A DNA stretch of 18,552 nucleotides from an uncultured Clostridium sp. (GCA_900556975.1 USQZ01000033.1:1-18552); one strand, 5' to 3'; shown: positions 1-7,712, counted from the stretch's first letter. Notes: generated by a model not told the origin, from the letters alone. Translations and numbers: made by a program.

Positions 1-10
1 TTTCTTTTGT

Positions 11-736
11 CTATTTTTTATTTATATTTTCCCACATATTATTTATGCTAATATTGCTTTCTCGTGGTTCTATTAAATATTTTTTATCTTCTGTGGTTAT
101 TTTAATTACCATTCTTAAACCTAGTAATATGATTACAAATCCGACTATCATTCCGGTTACACAATCAATTTTTATTCTATTTATATTACTTGAAAATTCA
201 TCCAATATCGCAACCTGTGTTAGCACTATTGATGTTAGAGCTTTAGCAATATTTCCTTGACATGCAGCAGAAACGATTGGATCTTTTTTTCTTTTATATT
301 TTATAGTTTCTATTATTGCTGTTGTTAAACTAAAATATGAAATTAGCGCAACTATAATTATTAAATATCCATCTAAATTGTTGTGTGTTTTTCCAGTTTT
401 AAATATTATAAAATTGATTATGAGATATGCCACACCTAGCAAAGCTAATAGCCAACCATTATATAAATAATTATTGTATGCTATTCTCCTTCTGGCTCTT
501 CTATCTTTTATTTTCTTTATTTTTCTATAATCTCTGACTGACCTAAATTTTGAGTATGCTAAAATACCATAAAAAATCGAGTTAATCAAGAACCATACAG
601 ATGAATAAATTATTCCAAATATTAATTTAAACAATGCTATAAAAGCTGTTCTTATTGTTGCTACTTGTAACATATACATTTTTCTATCTTTTTTATCTAA
701 TTCGAAAAACTTGTATACGATTTCTTTTGCTCCCAT
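11..736 (-). CDS. Multi-pass membrane protein of unknown function
   Basis: I do not recognise a named family for this 241-residue protein. It has hydrophobic stretches at about residues 28-60, 93-113, 122-143 and 192-211, so four or five membrane spans are likely. A very basic loop at about 65-86 (rich in K and R) probably faces the cytoplasm. No signal peptide, metal motif or catalytic signature is visible. The ATG at 734-736 is preceded by AAGGAG five bases upstream, which supports this start. The gene is the last visible member of a run of closely spaced minus-strand genes and begins 22 bases after the HipA-like kinase gene ends. No downstream terminator is visible, because only ten bases of the window follow the stop codon. 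Confidence 0.75.
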   Translation of the reverse strand: MGAKEIVYKFFELDKKDRKMYMLQVATIRTAFIALFKLIFGIIYSSVWFLINSIFYGILAYSKFRSVRDYRKIKKIKDRRARRRIAYNNYLYNGWLLALLGVAYLIINFIIFKTGKTHNNLDGYLIIIVALISYFSLTTAIIETIKYKRKKDPIVSAACQGNIAKALTSIVLTQVAILDEFSSNINRIKIDCVTGMIVGFVIILLGLRMVIKITTEDKKYLIEPRESNISINNMWENINKK

Positions 737-758
737 CTTTGCTCCTTGCTAAAGTCTT

Positions 759-1730
759 TTATTCTATAACCTTGTCTTTAGACATATATTCTTTGCAAAA
801 TTCTCTAAATCCTTTATCTCTTTCATCAAATATGTCTAATGTGAATTTTTTTCTTTCTGGAGTTATGTCTTCCATTTCATCTAGTATATTTTCCAAGTCA
901 CTTCTAGTAAATGTATTAACTGCATTAATTGATTTTTTAGTTTGTTCTGGATATGTTCGTAACATGTGCTTTAACATTGAATGATATTCTTCTTCAATTT
1001 CACTAGTCATTTGCGATTCTGGTGTTATTATTGCACATTGTCTGTTTTGTTCCATTGCTTTTACTTCTTCTCTATATTTTGCTTCATCATTCATACTTGG
1101 AATTCCGCGAGATGCAAAGCCTAAAACCGAAGCATTATCAAACATTGGGTACATGTCAAATTCTCCATTTTCTTTATCTTCTCTTATCATCCAATTATCT
1201 GCTACTCTATCTGCATTTACAAATTTTATGTCATACACAACCATGTTTATAAAATCTTGTTTAAAATTTAAAAATTCTTCGTAAGGTCTATGTCTATCTG
1301 TTACTCTTTTAAATGCTGCATTAATTACTTCATCAATATTGTAAATCCAATCTGCTTCTGGCATTGAATCAATACTTTTCCTATATTCATTTATCATTTC
1401 TGTTGGTAGCATTATTACATCATTTTTACTTTTTTCTACATAGCTTAGGACACCGGTATCAAAGTATGGGGTTCCCACTCTTTGGCTTTTTAGCATTTCG
1501 GCTTCACATACTTTAAAACCAACTTTTTTTGCAATTAAAAATCCAAGCATTTCAGCTAAATGTTGCTCTGCATCCCATTTAGATAACTTTAAGAAAAAGG
1601 AATTATGATTTTTTCTTGATAATTCATTTTCTGGTCTTTTAGCTTCAAATTTATAGATTCCTTTTTCTCTTGAATAATCATCCACTTTTACATATTTTTC
1701 TAGATTTAATGGCTTCCCAACGTATTTCAT
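759..1730 (-). CDS. HipA/CtkA-like protein kinase, solo
   Basis: This 323-residue protein carries the catalytic signature of the HipA/CtkA branch of serine/threonine kinases. The catalytic loop is at 172-179 (N172, D174, R175, D178, N179; pattern NxDRxxDNW). A DFG-equivalent Asp-Asn sits at D198-N199 in the sequence YPMFDNAS. A beta-3-like lysine is at K48 (FFLKLSK), followed by an acidic helix (AEQHLAE, 54-60). The HipA family phosphorylates protein targets such as glutamyl-tRNA synthetase in E. coli; the target here is unknown. It is shorter than E. coli HipA (about 440 residues) and appears to lack that protein's N-terminal subdomain. No HipB-like helix-turn-helix antitoxin gene is adjacent. 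It follows the flavoprotein gene by seven bases, and its AAGGA ribosome site lies at the very end of that gene. Confidence 0.65.
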   Translation of the reverse strand: MKYVGKPLNLEKYVKVDDYSREKGIYKFEAKRPENELSRKNHNSFFLKLSKWDAEQHLAEMLGFLIAKKVGFKVCEAEMLKSQRVGTPYFDTGVLSYVEKSKNDVIMLPTEMINEYRKSIDSMPEADWIYNIDEVINAAFKRVTDRHRPYEEFLNFKQDFINMVVYDIKFVNADRVADNWMIREDKENGEFDMYPMFDNASVLGFASRGIPSMNDEAKYREEVKAMEQNRQCAIITPESQMTSEIEEEYHSMLKHMLRTYPEQTKKSINAVNTFTRSDLENILDEMEDITPERKKFTLDIFDERDKGFREFCKEYMSKDKVIE

Positions 1731-1737
1731 ATTTTCA

Positions 1738-2376
1738 CTATCCTTGAATAAAATTTGTTAATATTGTTTTTTCTCTTTTTGGTAATTCTATACCTACTTT
1801 TTTTCCTGCTTCAATGCATTTTAAGTAGTAAGCCATATTTCTTCCTAAAATTCTCATTGCTTGCATTCCTTCTTCATCTTTCAAAACATCTTCTGGTTTT
1901 GCTCCATGTACCATGTTCCAATATCTTGATGAAATTATTGGCATTTCTGTTATTCCAAAATATTTATTTATTTGATCATATGTTGCTGTTGTTCCCGCTC
2001 TACGTGCTGATACTACTGTGCTTGCTGGTTTATATCTAAATATATCTGATTGTTTACTACATCCAGCTGAATAAAATGCTCTATCCATAAATGATGTAAT
2101 AGCTCCTGAAGCTGCTGCGTAATGTACTGGTGTTCCAAAAATAAATCCATCTGCTTCTTTTGATTTTTCAATAAATTCGTTTACTGTATCGTTGAATACA
2201 CATTTTCCAAGCTCTGCACATTTTTTACAAGCAATACAACCTGATATTGGTTTTATTCCAATCCAAAAAATCTCTGTATCTATTCCTTCTTCATTTAATG
2301 TTTTACAGACTTCTGTTAAAGCTGTATATGTGCATCCTTTTTCATGCGGACTTCCATTTACTAATAAAACTTTCAT
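1738..2376 (-). CDS. Flavodoxin-fold NAD(P)H-dependent reductase, Isf-type iron-sulfur flavoprotein
   Basis: The 212-residue protein starts with the FMN-phosphate loop NGSPHEKGCT (residues 7-16) typical of the NADPH-dependent FMN reductase/flavodoxin-like superfamily. The FMN isoalloxazine loop GTPVHYAAASG follows at about 81-91. A compact cysteine motif C47-x2-C50-x2-C53-x5-C59 matches the arrangement that binds the [4Fe-4S] cluster in archaeal and clostridial iron-sulfur flavoproteins (Isf), so electron transfer or oxygen/peroxide detoxification is plausible. The physiological partner is not evident. The start is supported by a strong AGGAGG six bases upstream of the ATG. It sits in the operon 10 bases after the small unknown gene and 7 bases before the kinase gene. 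Confidence 0.8.
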   Translation of the reverse strand: MKVLLVNGSPHEKGCTYTALTEVCKTLNEEGIDTEIFWIGIKPISGCIACKKCAELGKCVFNDTVNEFIEKSKEADGFIFGTPVHYAAASGAITSFMDRAFYSAGCSKQSDIFRYKPASTVVSARRAGTTATYDQINKYFGITEMPIISSRYWNMVHGAKPEDVLKDEEGMQAMRILGRNMAYYLKCIEAGKKVGIELPKREKTILTNFIQG

Positions 2377-2386
2377 GATAAACCTC

Positions 2387-2701
2387 CTATATATCTATTA
2401 CTATTTGCTCAAATCCATCTTTATTCTCTGAAATTTTCTTTTTTGGTTTAAAATTTTTATCTATAAATACTTCTTTATTTAAAATTGATTTAATTAATGA
2501 AATATCTTTAAAAGGTATATTCCATGTTGCTCCCATCCAATATGTTTTTCCTTTTTTGTCTCTCTTGCTAGGTTTTCCAATTGTTTTAGTTAATTTTTTA
2601 ATAACATCAATTCTATTGGTATATACTTGTACAATTTCGTCATTATAAGATATATTTATTGTTGTTTCTTGTTCTTCAACTGGTGTGTCAAAATACTTCA
2701 T
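2387..2701 (-). CDS. Small conserved-looking protein of unknown function
   Basis: This is a 104-residue soluble protein that I cannot assign to a characterised family. It opens with MKYFDTPVEEQETTINI and is predicted beta-rich at the start (residues 14-30). A Lys-rich segment follows at 43-52, then the sequence TYWMGATWNIPF (54-65) and a basic tail. There is no signal peptide or transmembrane span and no cysteine motif. An AAAGGTG ribosome site precedes the ATG. It sits between the DUF1064-like gene (56 bases upstream) and the flavoprotein gene (10 bases downstream), so co-transcription is likely. Codon use is like the neighbours. The short length, the intact frame and the ribosome site argue that it is a real gene rather than noise. 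Confidence 0.6.
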   Translation of the reverse strand: MKYFDTPVEEQETTINISYNDEIVQVYTNRIDVIKKLTKTIGKPSKRDKKGKTYWMGATWNIPFKDISLIKSILNKEVFIDKNFKPKKKISENKDGFEQIVIDI

Positions 2702-2757
2702 AATTCACCTTTTGCTTTCTGTAGATTCACCACTAATAAATTCTTATCTTTTGTAAT

Positions 2758-3108
2758 CTATATTTCTTTTATTTTTAAATTAAATTTGTCTTCGAATACT
2801 TTCTTTTTAGTTATGTATTCTTTAGTTTTAAATCCCTTAACATCTATTATCTCTTGTGTTCCATCGTTATTAAATATAATAAAATCAGCTTTGTATTTTA
2901 ATCCCGCTGCCAAGATAAAAGTTGGTTGTAAGCAAAATCCTTTAATATCATTTGCTTTTAATCTGTTTTTTAATTCACAGTAATACTCTGCTTCTTTTTG
3001 ACTGTCAAAAGTATGTCCATCTATAGATGTTTTATTTGCTTTATATTTATGTTTTTTAAAACCTTTTTCTGTATAATTTTTATAATCTTCTATACTCCAA
3101 TGTTCCAT
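2758..3108 (-). CDS. DUF1064-like (phage Gp49-type) putative PD-(D/E)XK nuclease
   Basis: The 116-residue protein resembles the DUF1064 family, best known from phage and prophage replication modules. The N-terminal part has KKHKYKANKTSIDGHTFDSQKEAEYY style sequence (17-43), where family members have a conserved 'G..FdS..Ea.ry' stretch. The core motifs follow: YKADF (about 72-76), then an acidic strand ending in IDVKG (88-92), and KTKEYITKKKVFED. The Asp in KADF and the D-x-K in DVK fit a PD-(D/E)XK nuclease-like active site. No other phage genes are nearby. GGAG five bases before the ATG supports the start. It sits 18 bases after the PlsC gene in the same run of genes. Nuclease activity is inferred from the motif and not demonstrated. 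Confidence 0.65.
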   Translation of the reverse strand: MEHWSIEDYKNYTEKGFKKHKYKANKTSIDGHTFDSQKEAEYYCELKNRLKANDIKGFCLQPTFILAAGLKYKADFIIFNNDGTQEIIDVKGFKTKEYITKKKVFEDKFNLKIKEI

Positions 3109-3126
3109 ATCTTCTCCAATCTATTT

Positions 3127-3912
3127 TCATGCCTTTTTTATATATTTTATATATTCAATATTGCTATTTTTACTTCTGGCACTCATTGCATCATATACTT
3201 CATTTCTAAGTTGCTCTGTTGCTTCCTTAATTTTTAAACTCTCATCTGGGTAAAATGGTCCATCTATATATGACACGATTTTAATTTTATTTCTTTTCTT
3301 ACCATATGTTTGATAAGTATTTGTAATTGAATATACCGGTGTTTTTAATTTTACCGGGTATTTGAATGATACTGATTTAAAATTTCTTATTCCAGTATAA
3401 AATGGCCAAATATGTGCTTCAGGATAAATTGTTATTGAATTTTTTTGGTTAATCCTTTTTTCTATTTGCTTTAAAAATTTTTTTGTAGACTCTATTGTAT
3501 CTGGAATTGGTATTGCACCTAGCATTTCAACAATCCATCCGGTTCCTTTTAAAGATATATTAGCTGGATTAACAATTAAAAAATTTCTCTTTGGAAAATC
3601 TGCTAAGCTTGGTATAAATGTATCTTCAAATGCTTGAGTATGATTAACATATATAAAATATCCATCTTTTTTATGCTTTTTTAATTTTTCTTTTCCTACA
3701 AATTTATGTCTAAATTTTAATTTGGCATCAATTATTTTTATTGGCATGCTTAAAATATTTTGAATTATAACAGAACAAAAATCCCATATAGGATTTTTGT
3801 TATAGTTATATTTTTCATCTATTACTCTTGGTTTCATTTGAACTTTCGAAAATTCATCATTTAACTCGTCTATGTAATAAATTGTTTTTTTGTCTTTATC
3901 TTTAATCTTCAT
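3127..3912 (-). CDS. PlsC-family lysophospholipid/1-acylglycerol-3-phosphate acyltransferase
   Basis: This is a 261-residue membrane-associated acyltransferase of the PlsC/LPLAT superfamily, which transfers acyl chains to a hydroxyl of a lysolipid. Block I is YVNHTQAFEDTFIPS, with H91 and D97. Block III is ITIYPEAHIWP (160-170), where the acidic residue of the YPE motif helps bind phosphate. The spacing in block I is H-x5-D, with Glu at the usual H-x4 position, rather than the textbook H-x4-D. I recall similar NHTQ-type sequences in clostridial members, so this may be a subfamily feature. The amphipathic N-terminal segment at 42-62 could act as a membrane anchor. It follows the GT8-PlsC fusion gene by 15 bases. 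Substrate is not known; a glycolipid or phosphatidic-acid intermediate is the natural guess from the neighbours. Confidence 0.82.
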   Translation of the reverse strand: MKIKDKDKKTIYYIDELNDEFSKVQMKPRVIDEKYNYNKNPIWDFCSVIIQNILSMPIKIIDAKLKFRHKFVGKEKLKKHKKDGYFIYVNHTQAFEDTFIPSLADFPKRNFLIVNPANISLKGTGWIVEMLGAIPIPDTIESTKKFLKQIEKRINQKNSITIYPEAHIWPFYTGIRNFKSVSFKYPVKLKTPVYSITNTYQTYGKKRNKIKIVSYIDGPFYPDESLKIKEATEQLRNEVYDAMSARSKNSNIEYIKYIKKA

Positions 3913-3927
3913 ACTTCTTACTTTCTA

Positions 3928-5724
3928 TTAATATTTTGGCATTTTATCAGGTGGAGTTGTATATTTTAGTGGAATTTTATAAAAAGCTTCATATACATTT
4001 TTCCAGTATTCAAAATTCTTTTCTCTCATTTGATTTGTGTTTTCTCTTACTGTTAAATCTGCATCTGGATAAATTGGCTTTCCAATATGCATTGTATATT
4101 CTTGAATTTTAAATCCATCTTCACCAGTTATTTGGCTATCTTCCATTGTTATAAATATTGGAACAATTGGTACATTGTTTTTTGCAGCAATTTTAAATGC
4201 TCCTGGTTTTAATGGCTTTGGTTTCTTATAATTCCACCATAAACTTTGCTCTGGGTAAATTAATATAACATCGCCTTTTTGCAATATTTTGTTTGTAGCT
4301 CTTACAAATTCCATCATTGTTCTTGTGCTTGAGCTTAGTGGCAAAGTATCACAATTTCTAAAGAAGAATCCATATAATCCTGGGAAGTTTGTATAGTTTC
4401 CTTCTCTTATTACTTTATATAGTTTTTTGTTTTTTACTAATGTTGATTTTCTAAATGCCGTTTCAACGGCAAAAGCATCAAATGGATTAAAATGATTACA
4501 TGTTATTACTGCTCCATTTTTTATAGAATTTAAATTTTCTATTCCTTCTATATCTTTTATCAAAAGCTTTTGGGTTTTTATAATATTTTTTAAGAAATAT
4601 TCACCTGTTTTGTTTGCAAATATATTTTTTACTCTACTTGTTAATTTCTCATTCAAGTAGTCAACGTTATCTGATTCTAGAGTAATTGTTGGTGGATCTT
4701 TTTCAGCATCTCTATCAAATTGTCCCGATTCTTCAAGTCTTTCGATTTCTTGCAAAATTCTCATTCTTTCCTGAAATTTTTCATTATTTCTTAACTTTAA
4801 TTTTATTCTGTCATCTCCAACACAGTCACACTCTTTTTGTGCAAGCATTCTTAATTTTCTGTCTGATTCTCTATCATTAAATTTATCTTCATCAGAATAG
4901 TTTTCTTTAATCTTTAAAATATCTTTAAAGAATTCTGTTTTTTTGGCGCATTCCCAGAAATATTCTTTATATAATATTTCTTCAAAGTGCCAAGGCTTAA
5001 ATGCTAAATTATAATGAATTAAGTGAAGTTCTTCCCTTTTTATTGTATCTCCGCCTATTGGCATTCTATTCCATGTATTATCTACTAATTTTACTCTACC
5101 TTTGCATAGTCTATTTAAATAATCTTGATCTTGTGCAACTGAAAATTTTATTGTTCCTAGTAAATATAAAAACTTTTCTTGAAATTTCGCTCTTCTCATT
5201 TCTTCTAGATTCATTACTATTATTCCAGCATTGAAATAATGTCTATAATCAGATACTCCAACTACTTTTTCGGCATAATCCTGGAATACTGGAATGTTTT
5301 GGATTACATCATCTGGTGCTGCAGCTATAAGATTATCTTTCATGTTTACATTATATAGTTCAGCAACATCTGTTAATATTGTTATATCACTATCTAGATA
5401 TAATGCTTTGTTGTATTGTGGATATAAATCAGGTATAAATAACCTGAAATATGTTGTTTTTGAATAATAATCTCTTGTATAAAGTTTGTCTTTTACTTTT
5501 TCAATATAATAATTCAAATCAACAAATTCAATATTTACATTTTCCTTATTGTATTTTTTTATTTTTTCTTGGTTTTCTTCTGAAATATCTGTATATAAAA
5601 CTTTTATTAAATAATAATACTTTTCTGATGCATGTTCTGTTAGACTCTGCAATGCAACTGCAAGAAATGGAATGTATCCATTATCTACTGCAAAAAAGAT
5701 AGGTATAGTTTGTTTGTTTTCCAT
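3928..5724 (-). CDS. Bifunctional GT8 glycosyltransferase-PlsC acyltransferase fusion
   Basis: This 598-residue protein joins two enzymes. Residues 1 to about 265 form a GT8 (LgtC/glycogenin-type, retaining) glycosyltransferase, with IPIFFAVDNGYIPFLAVAL at the start and the metal/nucleotide-sugar motif D111-S-D113 in ALYLDSDITIL. FNAGIIVMNL (164-173) and HYNLAFKPWH (237-246) follow. Residues 266-375 are a charged linker, likely helical. Residues 385-598 form a PlsC acyltransferase with a canonical H411-x4-D416 in CNHFNPFDAF, YPEQSLWW at 490-497, and VPIVPIFI at 518-525. Both active sites look intact. It begins one base after the stop of a second GT8 gene, which suggests translational coupling. 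I infer that it attaches a sugar and an acyl chain to the same product, such as a membrane glycolipid; the substrate is unknown. Confidence 0.9.
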   Translation of the reverse strand: MENKQTIPIFFAVDNGYIPFLAVALQSLTEHASEKYYYLIKVLYTDISEENQEKIKKYNKENVNIEFVDLNYYIEKVKDKLYTRDYYSKTTYFRLFIPDLYPQYNKALYLDSDITILTDVAELYNVNMKDNLIAAAPDDVIQNIPVFQDYAEKVVGVSDYRHYFNAGIIVMNLEEMRRAKFQEKFLYLLGTIKFSVAQDQDYLNRLCKGRVKLVDNTWNRMPIGGDTIKREELHLIHYNLAFKPWHFEEILYKEYFWECAKKTEFFKDILKIKENYSDEDKFNDRESDRKLRMLAQKECDCVGDDRIKLKLRNNEKFQERMRILQEIERLEESGQFDRDAEKDPPTITLESDNVDYLNEKLTSRVKNIFANKTGEYFLKNIIKTQKLLIKDIEGIENLNSIKNGAVITCNHFNPFDAFAVETAFRKSTLVKNKKLYKVIREGNYTNFPGLYGFFFRNCDTLPLSSSTRTMMEFVRATNKILQKGDVILIYPEQSLWWNYKKPKPLKPGAFKIAAKNNVPIVPIFITMEDSQITGEDGFKIQEYTMHIGKPIYPDADLTVRENTNQMREKNFEYWKNVYEAFYKIPLKYTTPPDKMPKY

Positions 5725-5725
5725 G

Positions 5726-6556
5726 TTACTCCCCTTTTTCTTCGTATATTTTTTTGTATTTTTTATATTCTTCTAAATCCTCATCAAATGAATGGCATTT
5801 TAATGTTTTGTGCATCTCGTCTATTTGCCATTGTTTAATATTTTCTGTCCTTGGATATGGGATCCATAACATTCTTTTACAAAAGTGACAAATTATTGTG
5901 TCCTTCTTATTAAATTTTGATTGTTCGTTATATATTCTTGGTATGATTTTTTTTGATGTTGTTGACCAGAAAATTGCATCTTGATCAGCAAATATCATTT
6001 TTTTATTTTTGATTTTGTATCTAGCTTTTTCAAGCAATTTTGTCTCTCTTATTTTTTCCATATTCATTAATAACATTCCAGCATTTATGTAGTCTGGTCT
6101 AATAATCCAACAACCATATTTTTCTTTAACCGCTGCATATTCATAATTGGTTATATCTGTGTCATATAATTTTTTTATATCTCCGCCTGCCATCATATCT
6201 ATATCAAGATATAGTAATTTTTCTGGCATATTTGGAACTAAATCTGCCAGTAATCTAAGTAGTGTATATGGTGTGCAGTATGCATTTTCATTTGCACAGC
6301 CTTCAAATTCTTTTTTGTATAAATCTGTAACATCTACCTTAGTAACTGCATTATTGGAATTTTTACTTTTGACCACTTGGTCAAGAAATTTCACTTGTTC
6401 ATCTGAAATGTCTGTATATTCTGGTTTTAAATAAGAAATATTCATAGTGAAAATATAGCAATTTATTGGTTCTTTTGTTCTGTTGGTTATTGAAATCAAT
6501 TCGCTTAATGCTCCATCAAAAACCCTGCTATTCCCACAAAGTAAGATATTTACCAT
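5726..6556 (-). CDS. GT8-family glycosyltransferase
   Basis: This is a 276-residue retaining glycosyltransferase of family GT8. The nucleotide-sugar and Mn2+-binding DxD is LLYLDIDMM (Asp at 118 and 120). YINAGMLLMNMEKIR and FADQDAIFW follow, as in other family members, and ICHFCKRMLW near the C-terminus matches the usual final His motif. I chose the ATG at 6554-6556 (MVNILLCGN) because GGAG lies six bases before it. An in-frame ATG twelve bases upstream at 6566-6568 has no ribosome site. The gene is the first of the long run and has its own good promoter. It ends one base before the GT8-PlsC fusion gene. The acceptor is unknown; the adjacent acyltransferases suggest glycolipid or cell-surface glycan synthesis. 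Confidence 0.88.
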   Translation of the reverse strand: MVNILLCGNSRVFDGALSELISITNRTKEPINCYIFTMNISYLKPEYTDISDEQVKFLDQVVKSKNSNNAVTKVDVTDLYKKEFEGCANENAYCTPYTLLRLLADLVPNMPEKLLYLDIDMMAGGDIKKLYDTDITNYEYAAVKEKYGCWIIRPDYINAGMLLMNMEKIRETKLLEKARYKIKNKKMIFADQDAIFWSTTSKKIIPRIYNEQSKFNKKDTIICHFCKRMLWIPYPRTENIKQWQIDEMHKTLKCHSFDEDLEEYKKYKKIYEEKGE

Positions 6557-6607
6557 TTTCTTCTCCATTTATTTTGCTTAAAACATCTTTCGAATTTTAG
6601 CAATTAT

Positions 6608-6636
6608 ATAATACCAAATTTCTATTTTTTTGACAA
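6608..6636 (-). promoter_or_regulatory. Sigma-A type promoter of the GT8/PlsC gene run
   Basis: On the minus strand, a -35 TTGTCA (6631-6636) and a -10 TATTAT (6608-6613) are separated by exactly 17 bases, with a TG one base before the -10 (extended -10). Transcription would start near 6601, leaving a leader of about 45 bases to the ATG at 6556. No other gene separates it from the GT8 gene. Confidence 0.7.
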
Positions 6637-6694
6637 GTTAAAACCTACAAAGTATTATTATTTGTATATATTGACATATTCAGGAAATATTCTT

Positions 6695-7060
6695 TTATTT
6701 TTCATCATTTATATGCCATTTTCTTTCAACATTTTTCTTTTCTTTATTTATAATAGCATCATATAAATTAATATTTAATTTATTACAAATTGCTGTTAAA
6801 ACTATAAAAACATCTGCAACTTCCTCTTCAATATCTGTGTAATTTTCTATTTTATTGTAGTCTACTGAAGCTGTTGGTGCTGTTTTTCTAATAGCTTTTG
6901 CTAGCTCTCCTGCTTCTTCGAATAATAGTAGCACTTGGTGTTGAACAATTTGATTATCAAAACCTCTCATTGTTATAACTTTTTTTATATAGTTTTGAAT
7001 ATCGTCCATTGTGCTTTCTTTTGTTATTGAATTTAATAATTCCTTTTGATCTTGCATCAT
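6695..7060 (-). CDS. MazG-like nucleotide pyrophosphohydrolase
   Basis: A 121-residue all-alpha NTP pyrophosphatase of the MazG-like superfamily, which hydrolyses nucleoside triphosphates to monophosphate and pyrophosphate. The Mg2+-binding signature is complete: E48-E49-x2-E52 in LLLFEEAGELAKAIRK, and E80-x2-D83 in DIEEEVADVF. The C-terminal LYDAI..KEKKNVERKW segment is also typical. It is a single-domain form, about half the length of E. coli MazG. I chose the ATG at 7058-7060 because AAGGAG lies five bases before it. A GTG six bases upstream would overlap that ribosome site. It starts nine bases after the end of the Nudix gene, so the two are surely co-transcribed and form a nucleotide-sanitising pair. 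No clear terminator is seen after it. Confidence 0.85.
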   Translation of the reverse strand: MMQDQKELLNSITKESTMDDIQNYIKKVITMRGFDNQIVQHQVLLLFEEAGELAKAIRKTAPTASVDYNKIENYTDIEEEVADVFIVLTAICNKLNINLYDAIINKEKKNVERKWHINDEK

Positions 7061-7069
7061 ACCCACTCC

Positions 7070-7606
7070 TTAAATATTTTTTCTTAATTCTTCGACTATT
7101 GCTGGCATATACTCTCTTGCAGTAAAAGGAGCATTTGCTGGTTTATCTTTTACTAATTGTTCAAATTCTTCAAATGGAATATATTTTATCTCGCTTACTT
7201 CTTCAGTATCAATAGTAAATTCTTCAATTGGTGTGTTAACTTTTAAGAAATATAAATAGCAAAATATATTGTTAAAGCTATTTGTTAAAACTCTCTTGTT
7301 CTTTGCTGTAAATAAATGTTTTAAATCATCTTCTTTTACTGGTATTCCTAATTCTTCTCTTATTTCTCTAATAGCTGATTTTTTAGGTTCTTCTCCTATA
7401 TCAATATGCCCAGCGCATGACGTACTCCAGTTATTTGCACCTTGTTTCTTGTTAGGTGATCTCTTTTGTAATAATACTTCTCCTTTTTCGTTCATAATCC
7501 ATACAGCTATTTCTCTATGCCAAAGTCCTTTTGCATGTACAATATCTCTTTCTTCTGTTTTTCCTGTAAGATTATTTTCTTCGTCTACAATTTCCAAATA
7601 CTCCAT
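7070..7606 (-). CDS. Nudix hydrolase, isopentenyl-diphosphate isomerase-like/YfcD type
   Basis: The 178-residue protein carries a perfect Nudix box at residues 66-88: GHIDIGE, seven residues, then REIREELGI, matching GX5EX7REUXEEXGU. The N-terminal MEYLEIVDEENNLTGKTEER and the W-H-R-E-IAVWI segment match the branch related to IPP isomerase and E. coli YfcD, so an organic diphosphate rather than ADP-ribose may be the substrate. Hydrolysis is more likely than isomerisation, because the gene is paired with a MazG-like enzyme. An AGGAGGAG ribosome site precedes the ATG. A promoter and hairpin lie upstream. Substrate specificity cannot be read from the sequence. Confidence 0.85.
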   Translation of the reverse strand: MEYLEIVDEENNLTGKTEERDIVHAKGLWHREIAVWIMNEKGEVLLQKRSPNKKQGANNWSTSCAGHIDIGEEPKKSAIREIREELGIPVKEDDLKHLFTAKNKRVLTNSFNNIFCYLYFLKVNTPIEEFTIDTEEVSEIKYIPFEEFEQLVKDKPANAPFTAREYMPAIVEELRKNI

Positions 7607-7630
7607 TTTAGTCTCCTCCTTATTCTTTTA

Positions 7631-7659
7631 TTTTTATCAGATTATTCGATATTTTTCAA
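7631..7659 (-). promoter_or_regulatory. Probable promoter of the Nudix-MazG operon
   Basis: Minus strand: -35 TTGAAA (7654-7659), 17-base spacer, -10 TAAAAA (7631-7636) preceded by TGA (extended -10). The -10 differs from TATAAT at two positions, so this is a moderate prediction. An 8-bp inverted repeat (GCATATTT/AAATATGC, with a CCC/GGG inner pair) lies just upstream at about 7667-7706 and could be an operator. Confidence 0.5.
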
Positions 7660-7712
7660 GTATTTGCATATTTTCCCCATATACGGGTACTCTTTCAAAT
7701 ATGCTTTTGGGC

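Noticed and set aside
759..2376. Classical HipBA toxin-antitoxin pair
   Set aside because: The upstream partner is a flavoprotein, not a helix-turn-helix protein, and the downstream gene is a membrane protein.
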